The notes: generated by a model from the sequence alone, not told the origin. A stretch of 64,000 nucleotides of DNA from Botryosphaeria dothidea (GCA_011503125.2 WWBZ02000062.1:1550001-1614000); one strand, 5' to 3'; counted from the stretch's first letter, positions 1 through 9,872 are shown. Made by a program: numbers and translations.

Positions 1-2
1 TC

Positions 3-809
3 GTTCATGTTGGAAAGATCGCTGAGCGTTGGGCCGACCTCTACCCCTTCAAGAAATGGAAATACAACTTCGAAGACCGCCGCCTGCTGATGACCTCTGA
101 GCGCTACCGCGTGCGACGCGCCCTATACCGTCTCTGGCTCTACAACCGCGCCTTCTACAACCGCCAGCATCCTCGCGAGACGCGCATGAGCCGGCCTGTC
201 CTGCTCGAGCGCGCGGCTCTCCTTCACAACTGGAGCACCCTCGAACTCGCAGAGATCGCTGACGTGCACGCCGTCCTGCGAGAGGTCGTACACAGCAATA
301 TTTGCCCCAGCAACGGCACCATCGCTCGCAAGTTCAAGAAGCGCTTTCCAGAGAAAGATTCCAGTCAGCTGCTGTTCAACATCCACCTGAACTATCCGCC
401 GCCCGTCACGAATCCCTTCAACTCGCCCTTCCATTCAAGCCCGAATACCCTGTCGAACTATTATCAACACGTCGGTGCGCATGACAATCGTCTGCATTAC
501 TCGAAGTTCACTGCGACGGCCCAGCATGAGCCCGGTGCTGAGGGATGGGGCGATGATATTCCACACTACTATGTTGTAGAGGACATGATGAAGCTCGATC
601 CGGAGCAGGTCCTATGGTTGAAGGAGAACGCGCCAATGAAGGGTCAGGTTGAGATATTTGTGAAAGGCCTTGGAGACTGGTTTGAGAACAACGGAGAAAC
701 GTGGAGTCAGACATTGGAGTGGGTATTGAATGAGAGAGGAGAGGTTGTGGAGGAGGTTCTGGGTGGGATCGCTGACGGTGATCTAGGGATTGCAGCAATG
801 GAAGAGTGA
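3..809 (+). CDS. Conserved fungal protein (F-box-type, C-terminal part), 5' truncated by the window edge
   Basis: The reading frame is open from base 3 to the stop at 807–809, so the gene starts outside the window; the first internal ATG, at 90, is probably not the start. The visible part is about 268 residues. It begins with a basic/aromatic segment (WADLYPFKKWKYNFEDRR, then the charged helix ERYRVRRALYRLWLY), followed by a mixed, soluble C-terminal region ending in acidic residues. No transmembrane segment or known catalytic motif is visible. From memory, this kind of sequence resembles fungal proteins annotated as F-box-domain proteins, but an F-box itself would lie upstream and cannot be seen here. 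It could equally be called a conserved hypothetical. Coding status is well supported by the long uninterrupted frame and non-repetitive composition; the function is weakly supported. Confidence 0.72.
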   Translation, partial: VHVGKIAERWADLYPFKKWKYNFEDRRLLMTSERYRVRRALYRLWLYNRAFYNRQHPRETRMSRPVLLERAALLHNWSTLELAEIADVHAVLREVVHSNICPSNGTIARKFKKRFPEKDSSQLLFNIHLNYPPPVTNPFNSPFHSSPNTLSNYYQHVGAHDNRLHYSKFTATAQHEPGAEGWGDDIPHYYVVEDMMKLDPEQVLWLKENAPMKGQVEIFVKGLGDWFENNGETWSQTLEWVLNERGEVVEEVLGGIADGDLGIAAMEE

Positions 810-1226
810 CTGGTACACATGTCGAGTGGTCTCATAATTTTGTAGTGGATGAGCACGTCCTTTCATGATGTTGAAGTATTTGTCTGGGGGTGAGAATAGA
901 GGTATACTATGCGGGCTTCTGTACCACTGCTTGTCTATACACGTATCTCACATGTAGCAGGGCAGTCACAAGCTCAGCTCCAATACTTTCGCAACGGTGG
1001 GCTGAAATCTTGACGGGATTGAAACGACCTTCATGTTTCATTTTCTCAAAGATTGCTTACACTGATGACAAGACGAATTCCTCAAACTTACATACATATA
1101 GTCCTTTGAAAAGTATAAGCGGATAACAGCGACTAAAACCTATGATTACAACCACAACATTGCAAATCCGTGCTAATTGAATTTCCATGGCCGCTCTCTA
1201 AGGCTCTAACCCTTCATCCCTGAATA
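810..1226. other. Intergenic, convergent 3' ends
   Basis: About 420 bases lie between the stop of the plus-strand gene and the stop of the minus-strand ORF at 1227. Composition is AT-richer than the flanking genes, as expected for fungal 3' untranslated sequence. A short ORF at 890–1126 has no protein-like character. I see no RNA gene or repeat here. Confidence 0.5.
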
Positions 1227-2321
1227 TCAAACACTGCTCGCCGTCCTTGTCACATGCCCCTCGAAAGACTCTGCTCCTGTCTTCTCCATTTCCCTTCTCT
1301 TCGGGAACGCGCGACTCATCATCAACAACGCCCTGGCATCTCTCCCTGCCCTTCCCTTCGTCAATCCCTCTACAACCCTCTTCCCTTCCTTTTCCTCCAT
1401 CCACACCTTCATCGCTCCCACAATCTCACCGATCAGCTTATCCCAATCACTAGACCGCCACGCCTCCCCTCGCTCACAGCTCCTCCCACACCCACCACCC
1501 CTCACCGCCACGCCCCACCCCTCTGCAAGCCCTCCCCTCCCCTCCATTCCCTTCCATCGCGCCCCAAGTCTCCCCCTGCCCCCACAATCCACGCACTCCA
1601 CCGCATCATACCCGCTCCTCCTCGACCTGATGACTCCTCTCCCCCGACACCATTCACACCGTGGCAAGCTCGCAGCCGGCGCGGCGACGTACGCGCGCGA
1701 GAGCGAGAGCACGGCGTGCGGACAGATCTCATGCTCGAGCGTGTGCGTCTGCGGCTCAGCATGGCGAGCGCGAGCCCGAGAAGGAGACGACGGACGCGGC
1801 AGGTTGCCGAGGAGGGCGTGCGTGAGGAGGAGCGGGGCGGAGAGGGTGTGGGACCAGGCGTCTGTTTCGGCTGCGGAGGGGCGGTGTTCGTAGCGGTTGT
1901 ATGCTGCGGGCAGCGTGGAAAAGTGGGAAGAGGGGCGGTAGGAGTCCAGGAGATCTGGGTGGTGGTAGTGGTCTGGAGTCTGGCGCTTTGCTGGCCGGAA
2001 GGAGTCGAAGTCGTCGGGAGAGGGGCGGCGTTTGCTGGGGCGGTAGGAGTCGAGTAGGTGCGGGTCGTGGTGGGAGCGGTGCTGGTCTGCTTGCGGTTGG
2101 TGGTGATAGTCTCGGTGATAGTGGTCATTGTCCCGATGATGGGGGCAGTATTCTTCTTGATGACGGTAGCCTCTTTGTTGGTCGAAGTAGTGCTCCTGAT
2201 GCGGCTCGTAGTGGTTCTTTTGGGGTTGGCGTGATGACTGCGGGTCACTATTCTGTCCAGGAAGCTTCAAATTAGACAGGAATGCCAATGTTGTTGGTGA
2301 GAGGACGAAGGGATCCGGCAT
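1227..2321 (-). CDS. Disordered His/Tyr/Arg-rich protein with paired DnaJ-like CxxCxGxG motifs
   Basis: The 364-codon frame starts with ATG at 2321. The first half is low-complexity, rich in His, Tyr, Asp, Arg and Pro, with a repeated LLDSYRPS/DSFRPAKR unit (residues about 85–150). The second half contains C-E-W-C-R-G-R-G and, about 20 residues later, C-V-D-C-G-G-R-G. These are two CxxCxGxG elements as in the zinc-binding cysteine-rich region of DnaJ proteins, though DnaJ has four. A zinc-binding role is inferred from this spacing. The same frame stays open upstream of the ATG to a TGA near 2420, overlapping the end of the next minus-strand ORF in another frame, and a plausible acceptor with a CTGAC branch point lies there, so this may be a 3' exon of one longer gene (2378–4060). 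Other frames over this segment are also open because it is GC-rich. Function unknown. Confidence 0.55.
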   Translation of the reverse strand: MPDPFVLSPTTLAFLSNLKLPGQNSDPQSSRQPQKNHYEPHQEHYFDQQRGYRHQEEYCPHHRDNDHYHRDYHHQPQADQHRSHHDPHLLDSYRPSKRRPSPDDFDSFRPAKRQTPDHYHHPDLLDSYRPSSHFSTLPAAYNRYEHRPSAAETDAWSHTLSAPLLLTHALLGNLPRPSSPSRARARHAEPQTHTLEHEICPHAVLSLSRAYVAAPAASLPRCEWCRGRGVIRSRRSGYDAVECVDCGGRGRLGARWKGMEGRGGLAEGWGVAVRGGGCGRSCERGEAWRSSDWDKLIGEIVGAMKVWMEEKEGKRVVEGLTKGRAGRDARALLMMSRAFPKRREMEKTGAESFEGHVTRTASSV

Positions 2322-2377
2322 GGAATGAACAGCTTCTAACGATTGCTCTAAAAGTTCTTTCTGCTGTATTGTTTGCC

Positions 2378-4060
2378 CTAGGAATATCCCAGCTGCTGGC
2401 TGTTCAGGTTGTATTCGCCAAACCCATCCGTGTCAGTAGCATTTTCGGTGACCATGGGCTCCAACGGCCGTGGAGAAGGAGAACCTGGATCAGGCGTGAT
2501 AATTATCTGTTCAGACACCGGTGCAAGTCTGATTAGTCCCCGACGTGATGGATGAACTTGGTCAGCTGCCATTCCACATAGAGATTGATTTGAAGACTGT
2601 GAGGCATCGTTGCGTACGATTTCTGGTGAATTGACTACTGGGACGGCGATATTCTGCTCCTGGTAGGGTGAAAGAAGTTGAAGAATTAGACTTTCATCAA
2701 CTCTATCAGAGCCAGTAGTGTCAAGTGGTGAGATTGGTCTTGAGAGCCTTGTTGCCTGCTCATCTTTGCGTTCTGGCGGCACCAGATACTCGGGTTCAGA
2801 CATGCCTTTGTCGAATAATGTATCAAACGATGGCACTTCAGTTTCCGTACCATCTGAACTTCTCTCTTCCACCATCTCTTCGTCCCCGTCAGTGGAGAAT
2901 TCTTTCTTGACTCCAGAAGTCCTGGAATGTATGTCCTGTTCGTCTCCGTGGGTCTGCGAGTCGATGGAAGACAAGCTGATATCCTGCCGCAGGCTTTGAG
3001 GGGACCTAAGAGTCATTCCTGGAATCTGATAACATGGCTGAAGCACACTCTCAAGTGTATCAACATGACGCTTTTCCTCTTGGACCGGGCTTGGGGTGGG
3101 CGGATACCGCATGTCAAAGTTTTCCAGAGATTCGACTTGAGATTTTCTGCGGGAATCTTCGACGCTCGTCCCTTCCAAAAACTCTTTGTAACTTTCGAGT
3201 GATCTAATATCAGCTGCTTTACGATGCTGGTGTAAATCGACATAGGAATAGCTTTGCGGGAAGTCAGTCGGTTGGATCAAGTCTGGTCCTTCCAATTCCT
3301 CAATATCCATTCCATTCTTTTGCGAATGATCAGGTGAGGCTGAAGACCGTGGCGCATCTGGAGTTGGCACTTCGCTGGCTTCTGCAATTGGCGTCAAACT
3401 GAGCCTCGCTCCTGTGTGACTAAGGACTCTTCTGGATCTGGAAGATGACGTGTCAATGCTCAAAAGCAAATCGGCCAGGCTTGGTGGTTTCTCCTTTGGC
3501 TCTTTGGCTTGTTGGTCAACTTTCTCGACAAGTAGACTAGTTGCGGTTGTCTCTGGCGGAATTTCTGGCGAGAGCTGAGCAGTGGCAGCTCTGACTCTCG
3601 CCGTCCAATCTCCAATGGTGTACTGGCTGGCGTCTCCGATCACATCCTCCTGGTCTGGGTCAATGCTAGACTCTTGTGAATATTCCGACTCTGTGTCTTC
3701 TGAGCTTTCCATTTCTTCGATGATACTCCGGGCGGCATCTTCCAGATTTAGTAAGAAATCATTCTCTGGGGTTTCGTCACTGGCATCCATGTTTACGATC
3801 TTGATCCTCTTCACCGAATATTCCAGTCCGTCTCTACTATCACTGCGAGTGAGCTGATGATCGAGAACTCGGAGCCAACCTGGACGAATTGCGAAAGAGG
3901 AAGGCCCACGAAATGTGAATGTCTTGCACGTAGACAAAGAACTATGTACAGGACTCTCGCTTGAAGAAGGTTGTCGCATGACTCGACATGACAAAGACAC
4001 ATGTTCTCGATGATCTCGGACGTGGCTTTTTCGAACAGTGGGCAAAGAGATCCCGCACAC
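2378..4060 (-). CDS. Acidic, disordered hypothetical protein
   Basis: The open frame is 560 codons. Possible starts are ATG at 4060, 3979 or 3790; I favour 3979 because the following residues (a Ser-rich stretch, then FTFRGPSSFAIRPGWLRVLD) already look like a folded N-terminal element. After about residue 90 the protein is dominated by Ser, Glu, Asp and Pro with many Ser-Pro and Thr-Pro sites, typical of a disordered phosphorylated scaffold or nuclear protein; no catalytic domain or membrane segment is visible. The last residues before the stop at 2378–2380 overlap the upstream-open frame of the 1227–2321 ORF, so the two may be exons joined by an intron ending near 2410. The family is not recognised. 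Coding status is supported by frame length and biased third positions. Confidence 0.6.
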   Translation of the reverse strand: MCGISLPTVRKSHVRDHREHVSLSCRVMRQPSSSESPVHSSLSTCKTFTFRGPSSFAIRPGWLRVLDHQLTRSDSRDGLEYSVKRIKIVNMDASDETPENDFLLNLEDAARSIIEEMESSEDTESEYSQESSIDPDQEDVIGDASQYTIGDWTARVRAATAQLSPEIPPETTATSLLVEKVDQQAKEPKEKPPSLADLLLSIDTSSSRSRRVLSHTGARLSLTPIAEASEVPTPDAPRSSASPDHSQKNGMDIEELEGPDLIQPTDFPQSYSYVDLHQHRKAADIRSLESYKEFLEGTSVEDSRRKSQVESLENFDMRYPPTPSPVQEEKRHVDTLESVLQPCYQIPGMTLRSPQSLRQDISLSSIDSQTHGDEQDIHSRTSGVKKEFSTDGDEEMVEERSSDGTETEVPSFDTLFDKGMSEPEYLVPPERKDEQATRLSRPISPLDTTGSDRVDESLILQLLSPYQEQNIAVPVVNSPEIVRNDASQSSNQSLCGMAADQVHPSRRGLIRLAPVSEQIIITPDPGSPSPRPLEPMVTENATDTDGFGEYNLNSQQLGYS

Positions 4061-5562
4061 AACAAGGAGCCCCGCTTAAATCCAATAAACTGCTCTTTGC
4101 AACTCATCAAAAGATCGCAAAGAGAAGGAAGATACCAAAGACAACAAAGATTACCCGTACGGATATACTAGCGGCATGTTTTCCAGTAGCAGCCGCACTC
4201 AATTGGAGAAGCAAGAGACTCTGGTAAGGCGCTTTTCCTTTGTTCTGTCAGAGACACTGTTCTGAGATGGAATCAAACAGCTTCCCGAGGCCTCTATATC
4301 AATGATATATCAGAGTATCAAAGATTTCATCTTCGCCTTTTGGAAAGGGACGGCGAGAGTGCCGACTTCGACAATCTCGAGTACCGAATTTGCAGACACA
4401 CCAACCATGGCGGCGAAGAAAATCTAAACGGGAAAGCAGAACCAATGATAACATCGAACGAGACCTCAGATGGATTGTCAAATTGTGTTCCTGTTTGTAT
4501 AGAAAGCGAGGGAATTAGAGAAGGCTGCTGGCGTTCGAAAAGCTTTGCATGAATTCGAGTTTGCGCTGCTTCAGGTTCGGAAAACGTTGGAGATTACCAA
4601 ACTCATGAACCAATGCATCTTCTTGGAGCGCTTAGTGCAATTTAAGCATGTTTTCATTCGTTCTACAGCCATCCCTGATGCCAGAACCCCTGGAGGGAAA
4701 ATCGGTGCCGTCGATTTGGAAAAGCATGCGTCCAGTGTTGAAGCAGCCGTCTAGATGTAGATGTTTAGGAGGAACGACAGAATCTGCATCTAGCCGAACT
4801 TTTATGCTCTCTGTGCATGACTTTAAGTAATTGTGTCGTTGCAGTAAGTTCCGAACTGACGACCTCGCAGTGCGGGCCGCGTGCAAGCAACCATCCCGCC
4901 GCAGGTCTGTCGTCGAGTTCTTATTGGCTGTACACAGAAATTGATCAGTACCCCAAGATGATTCCAGAAGATAAGTCCGTACGAACAAAGAATCTTCTCA
5001 CCTAGCCCAAGATTGTTGTTGATGCAGCGGCGCCGCCGAGACGTACAGCGTCGCACGCCTCGGCCACTCACGACGCGACGTCTCGCAATGACCTCCTCAA
5101 ACCCGCCCTGCCTCAACTTGCCGTGAACCAAAACAACAAAACTGCCTCCAAACGGCGGGAAAACTGCAGAGCATGCATCTCTACCGTCGTTCTCATACAT
5201 CTTGGCGGTGTTCGCATTGCCGCTCGGTCGAGATGCTCCTTCGTGAATGTGCCCGACCAATCAACAACACAGATTCCTGAAATACTCTAGACGCCTCCGA
5301 CCAAATTCCAGTGGGGAAATCATGCCGCGCTGCTATACTTGCCTTTTAACAGCCTCATCTGGATCAAGTGCCAAGATGCAGCGAAGCCTCGCCCAGCTGT
5401 ATTCATAAGGAAGCTTGTCGCTGCAGACTCCCCCAGCCAGCATTCCAAATCCCCCAAACCCGAGTACCGCATCAGAAAGAAAAAAAAACGAAACCTCCCG
5501 ACTCAGGAACCAAGAACTCTCTGTTTCCCAATTAGCCCGACTCAAGAACCATAATCGCAACC
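4061..5562. other. Divergent intergenic region
   Basis: About 1.5 kb separates the minus-strand disordered-protein gene from the secreted-protein gene on the plus strand. Small overlapping ORFs on both strands (for example 4823–5260 minus, 145 codons) lack recognisable domains or consistent splice sites, and I do not call them. An A-rich run near 5480–5490 precedes the plus-strand gene and probably belongs to its leader. No RNA gene or repeat was found. Confidence 0.45.
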
Positions 5563-6047
5563 ATGCAGTTGACGCAACTTGTTTCCCTTCTCATCGCCGC
5601 CAACGCCGTTTCCGCCATCCCCTTCCTCCCCATCTGGCCGCGCGCCAACCAACAAGTCTCTGGCAACGAAGTCACCGGCACGACCTGCACCGACGAATCA
5701 GCGTAAGCGACATACCTCTAATTCTCCGGCGCATCGCCAGTGCTAACCACTCAACCAGCCAACTCGACACGCACGAAACCAACGTGGCCATCCTCTCCAT
5801 CTGCGGCGGGATCGCGGGCTCGATCCAAAAGTGTGGCGGGTCGCCGACGTCGACGGTGGGCGAGAACGGCGGGTCGCGCTTCGACCTGTCGGCGACGGAC
5901 GCGGGCGCGACCATCAACATCTCCAAGGGCCGGTGGGAGCGCTGCGTCAAGGCGGCGCAGCTGACGTGCCCGACGGGCACCTTCGAGAGCACCTGCGTGG
6001 GCGGCGCGACGACGGGGGATGTCAAGTTTAGCTTGTCGCAAGCATGA
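5563..6047 (+). CDS. Small secreted cysteine-rich protein (effector-like)
   Basis: There are two exons, 5563–5702 and 5759–6047, with a 56-nt intron (donor GTAAGC, branch GCTAAC, acceptor CCAG). They encode 142 residues. Residues 1–18 are a classical signal peptide: a short polar start, hydrophobic VSLLIAANAVSA, and a likely cleavage after Ala-18. The mature protein has six cysteines (positions 42, 62, 72, 109, 117, 126), an even number compatible with three disulfides, and is rich in Gly, Thr and Ser. No catalytic domain is apparent. Size, secretion signal and cysteine content match the usual definition of fungal small secreted proteins, many of which are effectors or surface proteins; that role is inferred. 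The downstream exon has high GC and CpG with little repetitiveness. The start is chosen because only this ATG gives a signal peptide in frame. Confidence 0.82.
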
Positions 6048-6363
6048 GAAACGAGAGAGGAGAAAGAGGAAAATGAAACGGTGCTGGGAACTGTACTAAT
6101 ATGGGAAACATTTGGAGTTACTGCTGGATCAGTTTTGCGCAAAGACGAATGGATGGGTAGCATGAGTAGAGTTGTATTGACACAGGGAATCATAGTACAA
6201 AAAATTTCGTCCTTGTTCTTCGGAAAGTCCAATTGACATCAAAGGGAGTTCCGATCCTACACACAGCGCCATTGCCCTGTTTCCATCAAGCATATCCATT
6301 GAAAATCCTGTACGCGCCGAGGGAGTATCATCCGTAGAAGCATGGTTCATGCACGTAAGAGAT
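6048..6363. other. Convergent 3' intergenic region
   Basis: These 316 bases between two convergent stops are AT-richer than the genes on either side and presumably hold both 3' untranslated regions. No gene, repeat or RNA is seen. Confidence 0.5.
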
Positions 6364-7011
6364 TTAAGCGGAGTCGGCGGCGGCGGAGGCCTCCGAAGGC
6401 TCTTGGCGGTTGGGTCTGCTGAGGACCTCGATGTTGCCTGGCTTTGGTTTAGAACTTCGCGATGCGACTGCGGAGTAGGGGAAAGCTCTTCGTAACTTAC
6501 GCTGGACGAGGCTCAGGCGCGACGCCTTTGTGCCCTCGGGCGTCTCGTAAACGTTCATCTTGGCATCGGCCTCCAGATGCATGAGAGTGCTATCCCGAAC
6601 GAAACACAGTCAGCCATTGCGCCTGTTTAATTGCCTCCCGTTTGACTTTTTCATCCACCCGATCCCAAGAACCCCATTGAAGTATCACCGTTCCCCTCCA
6701 ACGTCCGCTCCAATGCGAGATATTGAGAAATAGACGCAGCGGACTCACCCCTTGGGCAGGTTCAGCAGGAAATCCTTGCGCGGGCCCTCGTCGAAGCAGG
6801 CGACCTGGAACCAGCTGGTCTCGTTGTTCTCGCGACGGCCGGTGTTGGTGGCCAGAACGTAGCGCACCACCTCCCTGCCACCGTTGGAGTTGTACAGCTC
6901 GGGCTCCGCGCCCAGGCGGCCGATGATGGTCATCTTGGCGAGCTGCGCGCGCGGCGTGGTCGAGAAGGCGCGGCGGCCGGCAGCGAAGGCAGAGGTGCGG
7001 AGGGCGTTCAT
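6364..7011 (-). CDS. RIM1: Mitochondrial single-stranded DNA-binding protein (Rim1/SSB type)
   Basis: There are three exons on the minus strand: 7011–6749, 6589–6501 and 6437–6364, giving 141 residues. Donors are GTGAGT and GTAAGT; phases join cleanly. The N-terminus (MNALRTSAFAAGRRAFSTTP) is basic, Ser/Thr-rich and lacks acids, a typical mitochondrial presequence. It is followed by an OB-fold: MTIIGRLGAEPE, then VVRYVLATN and the TSWFQVACF strand that is diagnostic of bacterial-type and mitochondrial SSB, then KGTLMHLEADAKMNVYET and LSLVQRNIEVL. This protein coats single-stranded mtDNA during replication and is needed for mtDNA maintenance. The start at 7011 is preferred over an upstream ATG at 7050 because it gives the cleaner targeting sequence. 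It shares a short divergent promoter with the tautomerase gene. Confidence 0.9.
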
Positions 7012-7684
7012 TTTGAAATCGTATGGATTGAACTGGCTGCAGTGGCGCAAAGGAGCGAATGCAATGGGTGTGGCTGGTGCGCGGGTTGGTCGGTCGGATG
7101 GGTTGGAGAGCTGGCAGGGCGGGAGGTTATTGCGACGCGCGGGTGGTGTTGAGCTTGAGCGAGTGGAGCTAAGCTTTGGCGCGTCACCTTCGCGAGCGAG
7201 TCGCGCGCCGCCCGTTACTCAGACCAGCACGAGTCAGCCAGAATCAATCTGGCCGTCGGCCATGAGCGGTGGATACCGTGGGGATATTGCGCCAGATTCC
7301 CCGGCCAATGACGCCGTCGTGCTGTTGTTTGTCCCTCTCGACAGCCGCTCGTCCGCGCCTGCTGAGCTGAGCAGGGAGCGTCTCGACCGTGCAGCATTTG
7401 ATATCAACCGCCGTCATCGGATGCATACCCGAGGTCGGCCATGGGTGACGCCGTGCTTTTTGGGAAGCTCACAGGAAGTTGTCAACTGCCTCTTGCTCGA
7501 TATTCAAGACCCAGGCTGCAGCAGGACTTATCTACTTACACACAGACCTTACTAACTCCTATCAGATCCACCACCCCCTCCGCGGGGTTAAAGAGCCATT
7601 GCTTCCCTTCCCTTTTGAATCCTTCCTGTTCATCATCTTGTTTCCCATCTCAGAGCATTACCAGCACACAACAAAAACAGCAAC
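7012..7684. promoter_or_regulatory. Shared divergent promoter of SSB and tautomerase genes
   Basis: About 670 bases lie between two divergent start codons. The half next to the tautomerase gene becomes pyrimidine-rich (CTTCCCTTCCCTTTTG and similar) and ends in AACAAAAACAGCAACATG, a usual fungal leader. The half near the SSB gene is GC-rich. No clear TATA box is seen. An ORF at 6884–7555 spans it and runs antisense into the SSB exon; I treat it as a shadow. Confidence 0.45.
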
Positions 7685-8133
7685 ATGCCTCTCGTCAAGA
7701 TCGACCTGATTAAGGGTGTCCGCTCGCCCGAGGAGATCAAGAAGCTGGCCGACATTGTCCAGGAAATCATGCTGGACAAGTTTGCCGCTCCGCCGCGTGA
7801 CCGCTACCAGGTGAGTCTGCATTAAAGAGTTAGCAGAATCCACTCACTCTGACATGCATGCCACAGATCATCACTCAACACGAGCCCTACGAGATCATCT
7901 GCGAAGACACCAACCTCGGCCTCACCCGCTCCGACAAGCTCGTTTTCATCCAGATCTTCCAGCAGGGCCGCGACGCCGCCAAAAAGCAGGCCGTCTACGC
8001 TGCGTTGGCCGAGCGTCTCGAGGAGGAGTGTGGTGTTCCTGGTTCTGATCTGATCGTCAGCGTTGCCGCGAACACGAGGGAAGATTGGAGCTTCGGTCTG
8101 GGCAGAGCTCAATTCTTGACTGGCGAGTTGTAA
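7685..8133 (+). CDS. Tautomerase superfamily protein (4-oxalocrotonate tautomerase/MSAD-like)
   Basis: There are two exons, 7685–7810 and 7867–8133, separated by a 56-nt intron (GTGAGT...CACAG), encoding 130 residues. The chain begins Met-Pro-Leu-Val-Lys, so removal of Met exposes the N-terminal proline that acts as general base or acid in tautomerase-superfamily enzymes. The length (about 130) matches the longer members made of a fused beta-alpha-beta pair, such as malonate semialdehyde decarboxylase-like and fungal tautomerase proteins, rather than the 62-residue 4-OT. A later VIFIQIFQ-like strand (LVFIQIFQQGRD) and the end motif REDWSFG are typical of this subgroup. The physiological substrate cannot be told from sequence. 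Likely cytosolic, as there is no targeting signal. The start is fixed by the catalytic proline. Confidence 0.85.
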
Positions 8134-9320
8134 AGAAAAAAGAGTAGGAATTGACTCGAATGGCGCAAGGTCAACGAGATGAGTCCAAGACGAAGAAAAC
8201 GCATGCGACGAATAGAATATTAGACAAGAAACGAAGGACGAATGAACTAGAGTTTTGCCAGACTACCGAAAGACCAACGGCAGGTAAAGTCAAGGCAATA
8301 CCTAAAGAAGCTCACCGGAAGATTCTGGCGCGTACCACAAGATATGACCTTGCCGAAATCTACCTACAGAACAAAGACGTGCGTTCCGCGGTGCAGGAAC
8401 GTATGACAAGGCAGAAACCAACCTGATCACACTCCTTGCGGAACACACATCCAGCCCAATATTCCATCCTGAGAAGAATGACTCGGCATAGAATCATCAT
8501 CGGATATCACCATTTACCGGCGAGCTCACTAATCTCAATAAGGCAAGCCGTAACACAGAAACGCTCTACACCAAATCTGCCCTATCGGGCATTCCTCTTT
8601 CTCTACGCATACTAGTCCATTCGGCCCCCACAAACACCGCCCTCTGCCGATCACACGACCCGCACCAGGACTAGCGCCAACAACAAGCCCTGTGGAGGCT
8701 GGGCGTCGCTGAACCGCCCATGGCTCTGACCTCACCAGGTGATACCGAGTGGACACAGCCACCCTCGCTGCGCAGCTGCCTGTCGCCTAACCCGCCGTCG
8801 CTTGACTGGCATCTTGAATCGTCAGCCGTCCGGCTCATGGTTATGCACGATGCGAGCCGCAGCGCGGTGCCTTGCTGCGGAATCGGGCAATGCATGTGTA
8901 GTGTTCCTTCTGGAACATTGCCACATTCGGAGGTCATGTTGGGGTTTATGCGGCCCGTGGGCAACATATCGTTATTGGTGGCGGAGGCGAGCTTCGTAAC
9001 CGGGCACAACCATAGGCGGCCACTACACGCGTGTTCGAATGCCCCAATACGCGTATATGTGAGTAGGAAGTGAGAATCCTGTGCTACGGAGCGGCTTTGG
9101 GTGAGAGCGAGTAGCATGACGTCTCTAACGAGCTATGTTTGGCAAGGCGTGCTGAGGACGCCGGTAGGATGCGCTAAAGGAGCGCAGACAATCGGGATTG
9201 GCAGGGATGCGCGAGGCTGTGGCTGACCAGCTTTGCGGTCGTATTCGGCAAAGCTGGGTGTGATCGCTGGTAAGGCTGACCGCGGTGACGAATGGGTCGT
9301 TCCGAAAATGAGGATGGAGT
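8134..9320. other. Intergenic region without a supported gene
   Basis: About 1.2 kb. Overlapping ORFs on both strands around 8671–9117 mirror one another and show no domain or biased composition, and an ORF at 8151–8426 starts directly after the tautomerase stop. I see nothing convincing and treat this as 3' untranslated plus upstream sequence of the next gene. Confidence 0.45.
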
Positions 9321-9324
9321 CAGG

Positions 9325-9331
9325 TATATAT
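9325..9331 (+). promoter_or_regulatory. TATA box of the Gly/His-rich protein gene
   Basis: TATATAT lies about 180 bases upstream of the ATG at 9510 and is followed by a CT-rich stretch (CACTCTCTCCGCTGCTTC) and then CAAATCACC, a usual arrangement for a fungal core promoter and transcription start. A second TATAAATA at 9473–9480 is too near the ATG to be the main TATA box. Motif-based inference only. Confidence 0.45.
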
Positions 9332-9509
9332 CTGTGCACTCTCTCCGCTGCTTCGTTCGAAATCATTCCATTCAAATCACCACATCCATTTTCACGCCAT
9401 TAAACAAGTCATCTTCTTGTCGACCATCCAATCCGACAAGAACCCAAGAAACCTTCGGGGTTATTCCCCACATATAAATATACCTACTTAACAACTTACC
9501 AACAACAAT

Positions 9510-9872
9510 ATGGGTTGCGGACCTTCCCGCCCAGACCCTTACTCGGGGAAACCTCCCTACACATCACAATACGCACCTCGTCCTTACAACTATTCCTCGA
9601 CCTCGAAACCTCAATACAAGGCTTCAAATTACAACCATGGCCTCTTGAATCCCGGAGTCGATGGTTCGAACGGAAGCTATGGGTTCTCGCATAGCCATGG
9701 CGGTCACCACTCACATGGCCATCATGGCCATCATGGTCATGTTGGGGGACACCACGGCGGTGATGGCGGTGGTGGATTCTTCGGTGGATTCAGTGGCGGA
9801 GGGGATGGTGGCGGAGGCGGAGGAGGTGGTGGTGGTGATGGAGGCGGCGGTGGCGGAGGTGGAGGGTGCTAA
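9510..9872 (+). CDS. Small Gly/His-rich protein with an MGC acylation-type N-terminus
   Basis: This intronless frame has 120 codons. The N-terminus is M-G-C-G-P-S: Gly-2 with Ser-6 fits N-myristoylation, and Cys-3 beside it fits palmitoylation, so attachment to the inner face of the plasma membrane or an endomembrane is plausible. Residues about 7–55 are Pro, Tyr and Ser-rich. Residues about 58–83 are His/Gly repeats (HSHGGHHSHGHHGHHGH), which could bind metal ions. The rest is nearly pure glycine with scattered Asp and Phe, ending Gly-Gly-Cys. Small proteins of this plan occur in filamentous fungi but I know of no assigned function. Coding is supported by the TATA/CT promoter, the adenine-rich leader (CAACAACAATATG) and the purposeful N-terminus; low complexity reduces certainty. 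Confidence 0.7.
   Translation: MGCGPSRPDPYSGKPPYTSQYAPRPYNYSSTSKPQYKASNYNHGLLNPGVDGSNGSYGFSHSHGGHHSHGHHGHHGHVGGHHGGDGGGGFFGGFSGGGDGGGGGGGGGGDGGGGGGGGGC

Noticed and set aside
1254..2057. 267-codon plus-strand ORF over the CxxCxGxG protein
   Set aside because: Poly-Pro/Ser in the first half and Val/Gly in the second, mirroring the His/Arg-rich minus-strand frame; no motif, whereas the minus strand has paired CxxCxGxG.
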